In this document: positions 8,946 to 19,000 of the stretch, one piece after another
Numbering within the stretch: position 1 is the first letter of the stretch
Layout of the letters: the number at the start of each line of letters is the position of its first letter
NCBI RefSeq assembly: GCF_044872765.1
Contig: NZ_CP085253.1
Span: 1,364,001 to 1,428,000, forward strand
Direction of reading: 5' to 3'
Source of the DNA: Micrococcus sp023147585
GTDB taxonomy: Bacteria; Actinomycetota; Actinomycetes; Actinomycetales; Micrococcaceae
Length of the DNA: 64,000 nucleotides
Made by a program: the position numbers and the translations under genes
Notes under the pieces: model-generated
Databases searched by the model: none
The model's input: the letters and a program-made list of their open reading frames with translations, nothing else
Told to the model about the DNA's origin: nothing

Positions 8946-10538
8946 ATGTCGCAGACGACCCCTGACACCCACGCCCGCGGCCCGGCACCCGAGGACACCA
9001 TCGGCCGCCTCTTCGCCCGTGCCGTGGCCCGCTCCCCCCGCGCCGTGGCCCTGCGGTTCGAGGACCGGGACTGGACCTACGCGCAGCTGCGCGACGGCGT
9101 GCACCGCGTGGCCCGCCGGCTGCTCGCCACCGGGATGCCGCAGGGCTCCCGCGTCGCCGCCTACGCGATGAACTCGGACGCCTACGCGGTGCTCTTCCTC
9201 GCGTGCGCCACGGCCGGCAACGTGCACGTGCCCGTGAACTTCGCCCTCAAGGGCGGAGAGCTCGCCCATGCCCTCGAGGACTCCGGCGCGGAGCTGCTCG
9301 TCACGGACGCCGCGATGCTCGAGCGCGTGGACCAGGTCCGCGCGGAGGGCCGCGTCCCCGCGCTGGGCCGGGTCTGGCCCCTGCTCGCCGCCGAGGACGG
9401 CGGGGAGCCCGCCGTCCTGGAGACCGCCCGGGACGAGTCGGCGGACGCGTCCGCGCCCGACGTCGACGTGCAGGCCACCGACCTCGCGCAGCTGCTCTAC
9501 ACCTCGGGGACCACGTCCGCCCCGAAGGGGGCGATGATGTCCCACCGCGCGCTCGTGGCCGAGTACCTCTCCTCCGTCATCGCGCTCGACTACACGGCGG
9601 AGGACCGTCCGCTCGTGGCCATGCCGCTCTACCACTCGGCCGCGATGCACGTGATCCTGCTGCCCTACCTGTCCCTGGGCGCCACCGTGCGGATCCTGCC
9701 CGCCCCGGACATCCCGCGCATGCTGGAGGTCGTGGAGGCCGAGCACATCGGCTCCCTCTTCCTCGCGCCCACGGTGTGGGTGCCGCTGAGCAACCACCCG
9801 GACCTCGCCACGCGGGACCTCTCCTCGCTGCGGAAGGCCCAGTACGGCGCCTCGATCATGCCCGTCACCGTGCTGCAGCGCCTGCGGCAGGCCCAGCCCG
9901 GCATCGGCTTCTACAACTGCTTCGGCCAGTCCGAGCTCGGCCCCCTCTGCACCGTGCTGCGTCCCGAGGAGCACGATGCCCGCCCCGCCTCGTGCGGACG
10001 CCCCGTGTTCCACGTCGAGGCCCGCGTCATGACGGCGGACGGCGCCCCGGCCAAGCCGGGTGAGCCGGGCGAGATCCAGTACCGCTCCCCGCAGCTGCTC
10101 AACGGGTACTGGAACCGCCCCGAGGCCACCGCGGACGCGTTCACCGACGACGGCTGGTTCCGCTCCGGCGACCAGGTCACCCAAGACGCCGCGGGCTACA
10201 TCCAGGTGGTGGACCGCATCAAGGACGTCATCAACACCGGCGGCGTCCTCGTGGCGCCCCGCGAGGTGGAGGACGCCATCTACGAGCTGGACGAGGTGGC
10301 GGAGGTCGCCGTCGTCGGGCTGCCGGACGAACGGTGGATCGAGGCGGTGACCGCCGTCGTGGTGCTCAAGGAGGGCGCCGAGCTGACCGCGGAGACCGTG
10401 CGGGCCCACGTGAAGGAGCGCCTCGCCGCGTTCAAGGTCCCCAAGCGCGTCGACTTCGTGGCCGAGCTGCCGCGCAACCAGTCCGGCAAGCTGCTCAAGC
10501 GCGCCCTGCGCGCCGAACGGACGGCGGGCCAGGGGTGA
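8946..10538 (+). CDS. Acyl-CoA synthetase (AMP-binding family)
   Basis: This 530-residue ANL-superfamily ligase activates a carboxylic acid, probably a fatty acid, to its CoA thioester through an acyl-adenylate. Visible motifs are the P-loop-like YTSGTTSAPKGAM (residues about 184-196), FYNCFGQSELGP (A5 region), GWFRSGDQV (A7), the hinge VVDRIKDVINTGG, and the catalytic lysine in NQSGKLLKRAL near the C-terminus. A ribosome-binding site (TGGAGG) precedes the ATG. Its stop overlaps the start of the acyl-CoA dehydrogenase gene (TGATG), so the two are co-translated. Confidence 0.92.
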   Translation: MSQTTPDTHARGPAPEDTIGRLFARAVARSPRAVALRFEDRDWTYAQLRDGVHRVARRLLATGMPQGSRVAAYAMNSDAYAVLFLACATAGNVHVPVNFALKGGELAHALEDSGAELLVTDAAMLERVDQVRAEGRVPALGRVWPLLAAEDGGEPAVLETARDESADASAPDVDVQATDLAQLLYTSGTTSAPKGAMMSHRALVAEYLSSVIALDYTAEDRPLVAMPLYHSAAMHVILLPYLSLGATVRILPAPDIPRMLEVVEAEHIGSLFLAPTVWVPLSNHPDLATRDLSSLRKAQYGASIMPVTVLQRLRQAQPGIGFYNCFGQSELGPLCTVLRPEEHDARPASCGRPVFHVEARVMTADGAPAKPGEPGEIQYRSPQLLNGYWNRPEATADAFTDDGWFRSGDQVTQDAAGYIQVVDRIKDVINTGGVLVAPREVEDAIYELDEVAEVAVVGLPDERWIEAVTAVVVLKEGAELTAETVRAHVKERLAAFKVPKRVDFVAELPRNQSGKLLKRALRAERTAGQG

Positions 10539-11728
10539 TGCGGCCGACCTATGACGTGACCACCCCCCTGGACGTGGACTACCTGGAGGCCTTCGCAGAG
10601 GCCACGGACGAGGACCGCGAACACTGGGACCGGGCCCGCGCCTACGGCCGGGAGGTGCTCGAGCGGATCGACGGGCACTGGGACCGCGCGGAGTACCCGC
10701 TGGACCTCGTGGCGCGGGCCGGGGAGCTGGACCTGCTCACCGACGGCCTGGACGTGCCCGGGCACGCGGTGATGTCCCCGCTGGCCGCCGGGCTGGTGTC
10801 CATGGAGATCTCCCGCGCGGACGGCTCCATGGCGGCGGCGGCCGCGGTGCAGGGCGGGCTCGTGCTGCGGGCCCTGGTGCACTGCGCCTCGGAGGCGCAA
10901 AAGGAGCGGTACCTCGAGCCGGTGGCCAGCGGTCGTCTGCCAGGAGGGTTCGCGCTCACCGAGCCGCTGCACGGCTCGGACTCCGTGTCCCTGGAGACCT
11001 CCGCCCGTCCCGACGGCGCCGGCGGCTGGGTGCTGAACGGCGCCAAGAAGTGGATCGGCAACGGCGCCTCCGGCGGCATCACGCTGGTGTGGGCGCGCGA
11101 CACGGAGGACGGCCAGGTCAAGGGCTTCATCGTGGAGCAGTCCACGCCCGGGTACGAGGCCGAGGTCATCACCGGCAAGGGCGCCCTGCGGGCGATCCAC
11201 CAGGCGGAGATCTCCCTGACGGACGTGCGGGTGGACGACGACGCACGCCTGCCCCACGTCGCCACGTTCAAGGACGCGGCCCGCGTGCTCGTGGCCACCC
11301 GCGTGAACGTGGGGTGGTCCGCGCTGGGCCACGCCTCCAGCATGTTCGAGTCCGCGCTGGCCTACGCGACGCAGCGGGAGCAGTTCGGGAAGCCCCTCGG
11401 CGCGCACCAGATGGTGCAGGAGCGGCTCGCGCAGATGCTGGACGAGGTGACCGCGATGCAGACCCGCTGTGCGGCGGTCGCGCGGCTGCAGGCGGCCGGG
11501 ACCCTGCGGGACCAGCAGGCGTCCCTGCTCAAGTACAGCTGCACGCGGGGCGCGCGCCGCGTGGCGCAGATCGCCCGGGACATGCTCGGCGGCAACGGCA
11601 TCCTGCTGGAGAACCAGGTGATCCGCCACATGACGGACGTCGAGGCGCTGCACACCTATGAGGGAACGGAGTCCGTGCAGGCGTTGATCCTGGGCCGGGA
11701 CCTGACCGGGATGAGCGCATTCGCATGA
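10538..11728 (+). CDS. Acyl-CoA dehydrogenase (glutaryl-CoA dehydrogenase-like)
   Basis: This 396-residue flavoprotein should oxidise acyl-CoA to enoyl-CoA and pass electrons to ETF. It shows the FAD/substrate segment ALTEPLHGSDS, KKWIGNGASGG, the YATQREQFGKPLGAHQMVQE helix, the MLGGNGI motif and a C-terminal HTYEGTESVQALILGR stretch. The glutamate of YEGTE is the catalytic base position in the glutaryl-CoA dehydrogenase branch. It overlaps the synthetase gene by one base and is followed by the enoyl-CoA hydratase gene, giving a short beta-oxidation operon. The exact chain-length preference cannot be read from sequence. Confidence 0.9.
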   Translation: MRPTYDVTTPLDVDYLEAFAEATDEDREHWDRARAYGREVLERIDGHWDRAEYPLDLVARAGELDLLTDGLDVPGHAVMSPLAAGLVSMEISRADGSMAAAAAVQGGLVLRALVHCASEAQKERYLEPVASGRLPGGFALTEPLHGSDSVSLETSARPDGAGGWVLNGAKKWIGNGASGGITLVWARDTEDGQVKGFIVEQSTPGYEAEVITGKGALRAIHQAEISLTDVRVDDDARLPHVATFKDAARVLVATRVNVGWSALGHASSMFESALAYATQREQFGKPLGAHQMVQERLAQMLDEVTAMQTRCAAVARLQAAGTLRDQQASLLKYSCTRGARRVAQIARDMLGGNGILLENQVIRHMTDVEALHTYEGTESVQALILGRDLTGMSAFA

Positions 11729-11748
11729 GCAGGATGGAAGGAGACGAC

Positions 11749-12552
11749 ATGGAGATCGGGACGTACGTGGGCCGCGAGGCCCCCCGGAGCCGGACGGGCG
11801 TGCGCGTGGAGGCGCGGCCCGGCGTGCGCCGGGTGGTGCTGGACCGGCCCGACCAGGGCAACGCGCTGAGTCTGGACCTGGGCCGAGAGGTCCTGGCCAT
11901 CGTGCGGGAGGCCGAGGCGGACGCGTCCGTGCACGTGCTCACCCTCACCGGAGCCGGCCGGCTGTTCTGCGGCGGCGGGGACGTGCGTGCCATGGCCGCC
12001 GCAGCGCCGGAGGACCGCCCCGGCGTGATCGCCGAGCTGGCCGCCGCCGCGAGCGACCTCGCGCTGGCGCTCGTGCGCTCTCGGCTCGTGGTGCTCGCCG
12101 GCGTGAACGGGACGGCCGCGGGCGCCGGGCTGGGACTCCTGCTCAACGCCGACCTCGCGCTGGTCCGGGAGGACGCACGGCTGCTGACGGCCTACGGTGC
12201 GGCGGGGCTGGTGCCGGACACGGGCGTCTCCTGGTGGCTGCCCCGCACCGTCGGGCCGGCGCGCGCCGCGCAGCTGGCGCTGGGCGGGCGGCAGCTCACG
12301 GGCACGGAGGCCGTGGAGTGGGGCCTGGCGGCGGAGGTGGCGGCGGGTGACCGCTTCGAGGCGCGCCTGACCGAGCTGGAGGACGAGCTGGCCGCCGGCG
12401 CCGTGCACACCTACGGGCCGACGAAGGCGTTGCTGCGCGGCCCCGACCTCGAGGGCTTCGAGGAGCACCTGCGGCGGGAGAGCGCCGCGATCGCGGCGGC
12501 GTCCGGGCACCCGGAGGCCGTGGCCCGCGTGGACGCGTTCGCGCGGCGGTGA
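11749..12552 (+). CDS. Enoyl-CoA hydratase/isomerase
   Basis: This 267-residue crotonase-fold enzyme should hydrate or isomerise enoyl-CoA made by the preceding dehydrogenase. The oxyanion-hole segments are visible as GAGRLFCGGGDVRAM (about residues 66-80) and AGVNGTAAGAGLGLLLNADL (about 118-137). The later VPDTGVSWWLPR stretch is closer to PaaG-type isomerases than to classical hydratases, which carry two glutamates. An in-frame ATG lies at 11725 overlapping the previous stop, but AAGGAG at 11738-11743 points to the ATG at 11749. A partial copy of this gene type lies at 15.4 kb. Confidence 0.88.
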   Translation: MEIGTYVGREAPRSRTGVRVEARPGVRRVVLDRPDQGNALSLDLGREVLAIVREAEADASVHVLTLTGAGRLFCGGGDVRAMAAAAPEDRPGVIAELAAAASDLALALVRSRLVVLAGVNGTAAGAGLGLLLNADLALVREDARLLTAYGAAGLVPDTGVSWWLPRTVGPARAAQLALGGRQLTGTEAVEWGLAAEVAAGDRFEARLTELEDELAAGAVHTYGPTKALLRGPDLEGFEEHLRRESAAIAAASGHPEAVARVDAFARR

Positions 12553-12660
12553 GGGGCGGGGGCTGCCGCCAGGTGCGTCACAGTGCCCGGCGGTCGCCCA
12601 CACCCCCCCTAGGGTGACTGACACCGCACTTCCCGTGACATCCCGGAATGAGGAGCCCTC

Positions 12661-13677
12661 ATGGAGCCCACCGCAGCCGCCTCGAGCGAGCGCAAGCAGG
12701 CGAGCCTGGCCACCATCGTCTTCCCGATCGTCGTGGTGGCCTTCGCCGCGCTCGGTGCCTTCGTGCCCCAGGTGGCGCTGCCCATCGGGCCGTACGTCCC
12801 CTGGCTGCTGGGGTTCATCATGTTCACGATGGGCCTGACGCTCACCCTGCCGGATCTCAGGGTGCTGAAGGCGGCGCCGTTCGCGGCCCTCTTCGGGCTC
12901 CTGCTGCAGTACACGATCATGCCGTTCGCCGGCCTGGGCATCGCGGTGCTGCTGAACCTCGACCCGATGCTCGTGGCCGGCATGGTTCTCCTGGGCTGTG
13001 TGCCGGGCGGCACCGCCTCGAACATCGTCACCTATCTGGCCAACGGCAATGTCGCCCTCTCCGTGGCCATGACGTCGCTGTCCACCGTCCTCTCCCCGTT
13101 CCTCACGCCGCTCCTTGTCATGTGGCTGGCCGGCAGCTATCTCCCCGTGGACGCCGGGGCCATGGTGATGCAGATCCTCCAGATCGTGCTCATCCCGGTG
13201 GTCCTGGGCGTCCTCGTGCAGCTGTTCGCGCGGGGCTTCGCGCAGCGGGTGGCCGGCATCGTGCCCTGGCTCTCGATCGTCGGCGTGGCCCTCGTGCTTG
13301 CGGGTGTCATGGCCAAGTCCGCCGCGGTGGTGTTCAGCGCGGGCGTCGCCGTCTTCGTCGCCGTGATGCTGCACAATGCCGTCGGCTTCGGGCTGGGGCA
13401 CCTGGCCGCCACACTGGCCGGCCTCGGCCCGCGCGAGCGGCGCGCCGTGTCCATCGAGGTGGGCATGCAGAACTCCGCGCTCGCCGCGACGCTGGCCTCG
13501 GCCCACTTCGGTCCCCTGGCCGCGCTGCCCGGCGCGGTTGCCGCGGCCTGGCACAACATCGCAGGCCCGCTGCTCGCCCTGGCCTACAACCGGGCGGACA
13601 CGCGCGCCGAGCGCGCGGCCATGTCGGCGCGCGACTCCGCCGAGGCCGAGGACGTCCGCCACCAGCCCACGCTCTGA
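12661..13677 (+). CDS. Bile acid:sodium symporter (BASS) family transporter
   Basis: This 338-residue membrane protein has about nine to ten helices. Two family landmarks are clear: GCVPGGTASNIVTYLANGN (residues about 119-137, the first crossover helix) and EVGMQNSALAATLA (residues about 273-286, the second). BASS proteins move organic anions such as pantoate, pyruvate or other keto acids with sodium; the bile-acid name is historical and the substrate here is unknown. It stands alone, about 108 nt after the hydratase gene, and is followed by a strong hairpin terminator. Confidence 0.88.
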   Translation: MEPTAAASSERKQASLATIVFPIVVVAFAALGAFVPQVALPIGPYVPWLLGFIMFTMGLTLTLPDLRVLKAAPFAALFGLLLQYTIMPFAGLGIAVLLNLDPMLVAGMVLLGCVPGGTASNIVTYLANGNVALSVAMTSLSTVLSPFLTPLLVMWLAGSYLPVDAGAMVMQILQIVLIPVVLGVLVQLFARGFAQRVAGIVPWLSIVGVALVLAGVMAKSAAVVFSAGVAVFVAVMLHNAVGFGLGHLAATLAGLGPRERRAVSIEVGMQNSALAATLASAHFGPLAALPGAVAAAWHNIAGPLLALAYNRADTRAERAAMSARDSAEAEDVRHQPTL

Positions 13678-13696
13678 CACCCCGGCACCACGACGA

Positions 13697-13728
13697 CGGG
13701 CCCGCACCACCACGGTGGTGCGGGCCCG
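13697..13728. terminator. 15-bp hairpin terminator between convergent genes
   Basis: A perfect 15-bp stem (13697-13711 with 13714-13728) with a 2-nt centre lies between the BASS transporter gene and the convergent FAD-dehydrogenase gene, 20 and 16 nt from their stops. It probably serves both. Confidence 0.8.
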
Positions 13729-13743
13729 CCGCTGTTCCCGGGC

Positions 13744-15216
13744 TCAGTCCGCGAACACCTTGCCGGGGTTGAGGATGCCCGCCGGGTCGAAGGCCGCCTT
13801 GATCCGGCGCTGCAGCTCGTACTGCTCGTGCCCCAGCTCCTCCTCGAGGAACATCCGCTTCAGCAGGCCCACGCCGTGCTCGCCGGTGAGCGTGCCGCCC
13901 ATCTCGAGGGCCGCGCGGAACACCTGCCCGACGGCGTCCCACACCTCGGCGGGCACGCCGGTGGACGCGTCGACGTCGCCGACCTCCCCCGCTCGGCCGA
14001 ACACCGGGATGGGGTGCAGGTTGCCGTCGCCGGCGTGGGCCGACGTCGGGATGAAGACGCCGGTGGCCGCCTCGATCTCCCGGATGCGGGCGAACATCTC
14101 CGGCATCTTCGAGCGGGGGACGGCGACGTCCTCCACGAGCGGGGTGCCGAGGTGCTCCAGGGCGGGGAACACGCGGCGCCGCAGGGTCACGAGACGGTCG
14201 GCGTGCTCGGGGTCCATGGTGACCGTGACGTCGCCCCCGGCGGCGCGCATGAGCGCGGCCATGCGCTCCCCCTCGGCCTCGGCCCCCGCGCCGTCCGCCT
14301 GGACCAGCAGGTACGCGCCGCGCTCGGGCAGTGCGGAGACGTCCTCGCCCAGGAAGAGCGTGTAGCGGCGGATCGCGTCCAGGCTGGCCTCGTCCAGCAG
14401 CTCCATGATGGCGGGCACGAGGCCGGCCTCGGTGATGGCGGCGGAGGCGCGCGCGGCGGCCACCACGTCCGGGAAGAAGCCGCCGAGCGTGGCGACGGGC
14501 GCGGAGTCGAGGGGGCGCAGAGCGAGGGTGGCGCCCACGATGATGCCGAGGGTGCCCTCCGAGCCGATCATGAGGGCGGTGAGGTCGTACCCGGTCACGC
14601 CCTTGACCGTGCGGTGGCCGAGGTGGAGCAGCGTGCCGTCCGCGAGGACGACGTCCAGGCCGAGGACCGCCTCCCGCGTGACGCCGTACTTCGCGCACAG
14701 GAGGCCGCCCGCGTTGAGGGCGATGTTGCCGCCCACGCTGGAGATCTCCTTCGACGCCGGGTCCGGCGCCCACCACAGGCCGTGCTCCGCCAGGGCCCGG
14801 TTCAGGTCCCCGTTGAGGATCCCGGGCTCGACCACGGCCACACGGTCCGCCGGCGAGACCTCGAGGATGCGGTCCATCGCCATGAGGTCCAGGCTGATGG
14901 CCCCGTCCCCCGCGACGGCGCCGCCCGAGATGCCGGTGCCGGCGCCGCGGGCCACGAGCGGCGTGCGGGTGGCCGTGGCGATCCGACACACCTCCTGGAC
15001 GTCCTCGACCGACTGCGCGCGGACCACGCACAGCGGGGCGACCTCCGCGGAGAAGCCCGAGCGGTCCCTCCTCGCGACGGCGATGGCGGCCTCGGTGGCG
15101 TCCACGCGGCCGGGCAGGGCTGCCTCGAGGCGGGCGAGGACGTCCTGCGGGGAGGCGGAGGCAGGCGTGGCGGGGGCGGGGGCGGGATGGTCAGCGGACG
15201 ATGTGGCCGGGGTCAT
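13744..15216 (-). CDS. FAD-linked oxidase (GlcD/D-lactate dehydrogenase type)
   Basis: This 490-residue flavoprotein has the FAD_binding_4 domain at the N-terminus (RGAGTGISGGAVAGDGAI, then GGNIALNAGG, with the GYDLTALMIGSEGTLGI stretch) and the FAD-oxidase C-terminal domain with HAGDGNLHPIPVF and EHGVGLLKRMFL. These are signatures of GlcD, D-lactate and 2-hydroxyglutarate dehydrogenases. It oxidises a 2-hydroxy acid to a 2-keto acid. The ATG at 15216 is the first start before the conserved core; about 25 alanine/proline-rich residues precede the domain. The open frame upstream is the antisense of the hydratase fragment and is not part of the gene. Confidence 0.9.
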   Translation of the reverse strand: MTPATSSADHPAPAPATPASASPQDVLARLEAALPGRVDATEAAIAVARRDRSGFSAEVAPLCVVRAQSVEDVQEVCRIATATRTPLVARGAGTGISGGAVAGDGAISLDLMAMDRILEVSPADRVAVVEPGILNGDLNRALAEHGLWWAPDPASKEISSVGGNIALNAGGLLCAKYGVTREAVLGLDVVLADGTLLHLGHRTVKGVTGYDLTALMIGSEGTLGIIVGATLALRPLDSAPVATLGGFFPDVVAAARASAAITEAGLVPAIMELLDEASLDAIRRYTLFLGEDVSALPERGAYLLVQADGAGAEAEGERMAALMRAAGGDVTVTMDPEHADRLVTLRRRVFPALEHLGTPLVEDVAVPRSKMPEMFARIREIEAATGVFIPTSAHAGDGNLHPIPVFGRAGEVGDVDASTGVPAEVWDAVGQVFRAALEMGGTLTGEHGVGLLKRMFLEEELGHEQYELQRRIKAAFDPAGILNPGKVFAD

Positions 15217-15349
15217 AGCGGCCAGCGTAGGACGCCGCGGCGCCCGCGGCGCGGGTGTGAAGGGGTGTGGCTCAGCGAGGGCCGGCACGGCGAGGACGTC
15301 AGCCGCACCGTGCCGGCGACGCACGAGGGGTTCTAGATGAACAACAGCG

Positions 15350-15627
15350 GACTCCCCCGCCGGGCCGGAGCGGCGCGCGATGATCCAGGAGCTCGGCGAG
15401 GCGGCGGGCGAGGTCGCGGTGGCGCTGACGGGCTCTCGCCTGCTGGTGCTGGCCGGCGTCAACGGGACGGCCGCCGGGGCGGGGCTCGGGCTCCTGCTGG
15501 GCGGCGACGTCGTGCTGGTGCGCGAGGATGCGCACCTGGTGACGGCGTTCTCCGCGCTCGGGATGACACCGGACACGGGCGTGTCCTCCTGGCTGCCGCG
15601 GGTGCTCGGGCCGGTGCGCGCCTCCAC
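15350..15627 (+). pseudogene. Internal fragment of an enoyl-CoA hydratase gene
   Basis: About 90 codons match the centre of the intact hydratase encoded at 11.75-12.55 kb. They include AGVNGTAAGAGLGLLL and TPDTGVSSWLPR, with clear divergence between the two copies (for example LVREDAHLVTAF here against LVREDARLLTAY there). Both the N-terminal oxyanion segment and the C-terminal third are missing, and the frame runs into unrelated sequence after GPVRA. It is therefore a remnant of a paralogous gene, not a functional enzyme. It lies between two minus-strand genes in a patch of rearranged sequence bordering the accessory island. Confidence 0.75.
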
Positions 15628-15664
15628 CGGGCCGACCCCGGTCAGGTGCGCGAGGGTGTGGAGA

Positions 15665-15874
15665 TCACTTGAACATCTTCAGGACGTCGCCCAGGCCGAC
15701 CGTGGTGCGCCGGTAGACGGCGTTGTAGGCGGCGCGCTTCGGATCGCGCAGCCAGCCCATCCCCTTACGGCCGTAGCCGGGGATGACCTTGCGCTTGATC
15801 GTACGCTTGGCGCGGCCCGTGGTGCGGGCCTTGATGGACTTCTTGAGGCTGGGCTTGCGGAGACCGATTTTCAT
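15665..15874 (-). CDS. Small basic protein of a conserved actinobacterial type, unknown function
   Basis: This is a 69-residue, very lysine/arginine-rich protein beginning MKIGLRKPSLKKSIKARTTG and containing PGYGRKGMGWLRDPKRAAYN followed by AVYRRTT. The same sequence type recurs at 35 kb in this window, there with a stop codon, which shows it is a real conserved unit. From memory, similar N-terminal segments occur in small or multi-domain proteins of Gram-positive bacteria, but I cannot name a function. It might bind nucleic acid or membranes because of its charge. Confidence 0.6.
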   Translation of the reverse strand: MKIGLRKPSLKKSIKARTTGRAKRTIKRKVIPGYGRKGMGWLRDPKRAAYNAVYRRTTVGLGDVLKMFK

Positions 15875-16064
15875 GGGGCGAGCGTACTGGGTGGGGTGGA
15901 CGGGGTGGCTGGGCGGCTAGCTGTACTGACCGGGGACGTTAGTTGGCCGCAGGTAGTGCGGGTGGAGGGCTCCTTGATCCAGTGGGAGCCTGTGCCGAAA
16001 GCGCAACCGGATTAGTTCTTGCGAGCTCCGACACGCCCGGGCAGGTGAGACGTTCGACCCTAGG

Positions 16065-19000
16065 ATGGCCGACATGGCAACGGAGCAGGTTATTGAAGTC
16101 GTAGATCGCATTCGTCGACGGGATCCGAAACGGCCCGAGGCGCAGTTGCAAGCCGAGATCTACCAGCTGCTCACTATGGGTGCCCTCAACCTAGAGGTTG
16201 ACGACGTCGTCGAGCTCGAGGTTCAAACCCAAGACGGCACCCGGCGTCGTCTCGACGTGCAGATCGGTCACTGCTGCATCGAGGTTAAGAAGGATCTACG
16301 CGTTGGCAATGTTCTGGCTGATGCGCGGGCCCAGCTGGCCGGATACGTGCTGAACCAGGCGCGGACTTACGGCCAGCGATACGTTGGCATCCTCACCGAC
16401 GGAGCTCGGTGGCACCTACATCGCCTCGTCGATGGCACCCTCGTTGAGGTCGACGTTCTCGACGCTGCCTCAACCGATGCTGACGGGCTGCTCGTTTGGC
16501 TCGAGTCCGTGCTGGCCACAGCGGCACACATCATCCCTACGTCCGCGCAGATCGAAGCGCGCCTTGGAGCCGGCTCCCCAGCGCACAAACTCGACCGAGA
16601 TACACTAGCGGGCCTGTATGCCGCAGGGCAAGACAATCCCGAGGTTCAGGTCAAGCGGGATCTATGGGCCAAGTTGTTGCGTACCGCCTTTGGCCACGGG
16701 TTCAATGACGATCCGGACCTGTTCATCAACCACACCCTGCTCGTTCTGACTGCCGAGGCTATCGCACACGCCGTTGCCGGTTTTGATCTGACCCATGACG
16801 GTCTGACGGCCTCGGACATCGCCCGCGGCACCCGCTTCCACGAGGGACAGATCTACGGAGTTGTCGAGGAGGACTTCTTCGATTGGGTCCTCGACATCGA
16901 TGGTGGCGCCGAGTTCATCACGGAGCTCACCCGACGAATCGCGCGCTTCGATTGGAGCAAGACCACCGACCACGACGTCCTCAAAGCGCTCTACACGTCA
17001 GTCATCTCTCCCCGCGTCCGTGAAGCGCTCGGCGAGTACTACACCCCCGACTGGCTTGCCGAGAGAATGGTTGCCGACGTCTACACTGACCCTTTATCGA
17101 TGCGCCTGCTGGAGCCCAGCTGCGGGTCCGGGACCTTCGTCATGCATGCCGTTACCGCCCACCTCGAGGCCGCCGAGCAGGCTGGTATGAGCACCGGGGA
17201 GGCCATTGCCAGCACGACGCGTCATGTGATCGGTATGGACATCCACCCCGTCGCTGTAGCTCTCGCCCGCGTCACCTACTTGATCGCGATCGGTACCCGT
17301 CGCCTCCAGGACCCCTCCCGCGGGCCAGTCTCTATCCCTGTTTATCTCGGTGACAGCATCCAGTGGGAGCAGCGTCGCGACCTGCTCACCGGAACGAACG
17401 ACATCACAATTTCCACCAGCGGTGAAGATCTCATCGAGGGCGGTGGCGGTGCCCTCTTCGGAGACGACCTGCGCTTCCCCCAGAGCATCCTGGACGACGC
17501 GGGAGTCTTCGATCGCCTCGTCTCAGAGATGGCCGACGCCGCCGTGGACCCTCGCAAGGACGCTCAGCAAGCCGCCACAGTGATGAAGCCGATTTTGCGG
17601 CGTGCTCGGCTGATCGAGGATCCGGATAACGATCAGCGCGAGTCAGACCGATCCTTGCTCATCACGACTTTCGACACCTGGCGCCGACTGCATCGCTCTG
17701 GTCGTAACCACATCTGGGGCTACTACATCCGTAATCTCATCCGCCCCCTGTGGCTGACCCGTGGCGACAACAAGGTCGACGTCTTGGTCGGCAATCCTCC
17801 GTGGCTCGCTTTCTCTAAGATGACCCCGGCGATGCAGGACCGGTACCGGGCGATGGCGAAGGAGAAAAAACTACTCGGTGGGCGTGGCGTCGCCGGGCGC
17901 GATCTGTCGACCTTGTTTGTCGCCCGCGCCGCCGAGCTCTATCTACGTGAAGGTGGGGCCTACGCGTTCGTTATGCCCCACGGCGTTCTGAGCCGTCAGT
18001 CTCACGCCGCTTTTCGCACCGGATCATGGTCGTCCAGGGCGGAATCACTCCACGTACGTTTCGAGACGTCCTGGGACCTGGACGACATCACTACAGGGTT
18101 TCCCATGTCATCCTGCGTGATCCGCGGCCACAAGGCTTCCTCCTCACGCGCGTTGCCGAACACGACTCAGGCCTGGCACGGGCGCCTTCCCCGCGGCGGT
18201 GACGTGCCCTGGGATGAGGCTGCATCTCGCGTGACCACGACTACAGCTATGGTGGCAGACACGTCTGTTGCGCCCGCTGCCGAGGAATCCCCGTATCGGG
18301 CCCGATTCCGACAGGGCGGCATCCTTGTGCCGCGCATGGCATTGTTGGTTACCCCAAACCGGCATACTGGCCCCTTAGGCACGGGCGCCGGGCGAGTGGC
18401 CGTCGAATCCTTGCGCGTCGCCCAGGAGAAAGAACCCTACAAGTCGATGCCGTCCTTGAGTGGCACCGTGGAGAGTAACTACGTCCGCGAGGTGCACCTC
18501 GGGGAGACCATTGCCCCCTACCGCGCGCTCACCGCGCGCACTGGTGTCCTCCCCCTTGCCGAGAACCACATTCTCACCCCCGATGAAGTAGATGATCACG
18601 ACGGCCTGAGCCGCTGGTGGGCCGACGTCGAGAGCGCCTGGGAGGCCGGCCGCAAGCCCTCTGAGACCAAACCCCTCCTTGAGCGCTTCGACTACCACCA
18701 GCAGATCTCCAGCCAGCTCCCTCTGGCACCTCACCGGGTGGTGTATAGCAAGGCTGGGACAGCTCTCGCCGCGGCCCGTCTCGAGAACAGCGATGCGGTC
18801 ATTGATCACAACCTCTACTGGGCCGCGACAGAGAGCGTGGGAGAGGGCCGCTACCTCGTCGCCATCCTCAATAGCGCGACTCTCCTGCAGCGGGTCCAGC
18901 CCCTCCAGACCAAGGGCCTACTCGGACCACGTCACTTCGACAAGTACGTCTTCCACATCCCCTTCTCTACCTACAACCCGGCAAACAACACACACAGAAA

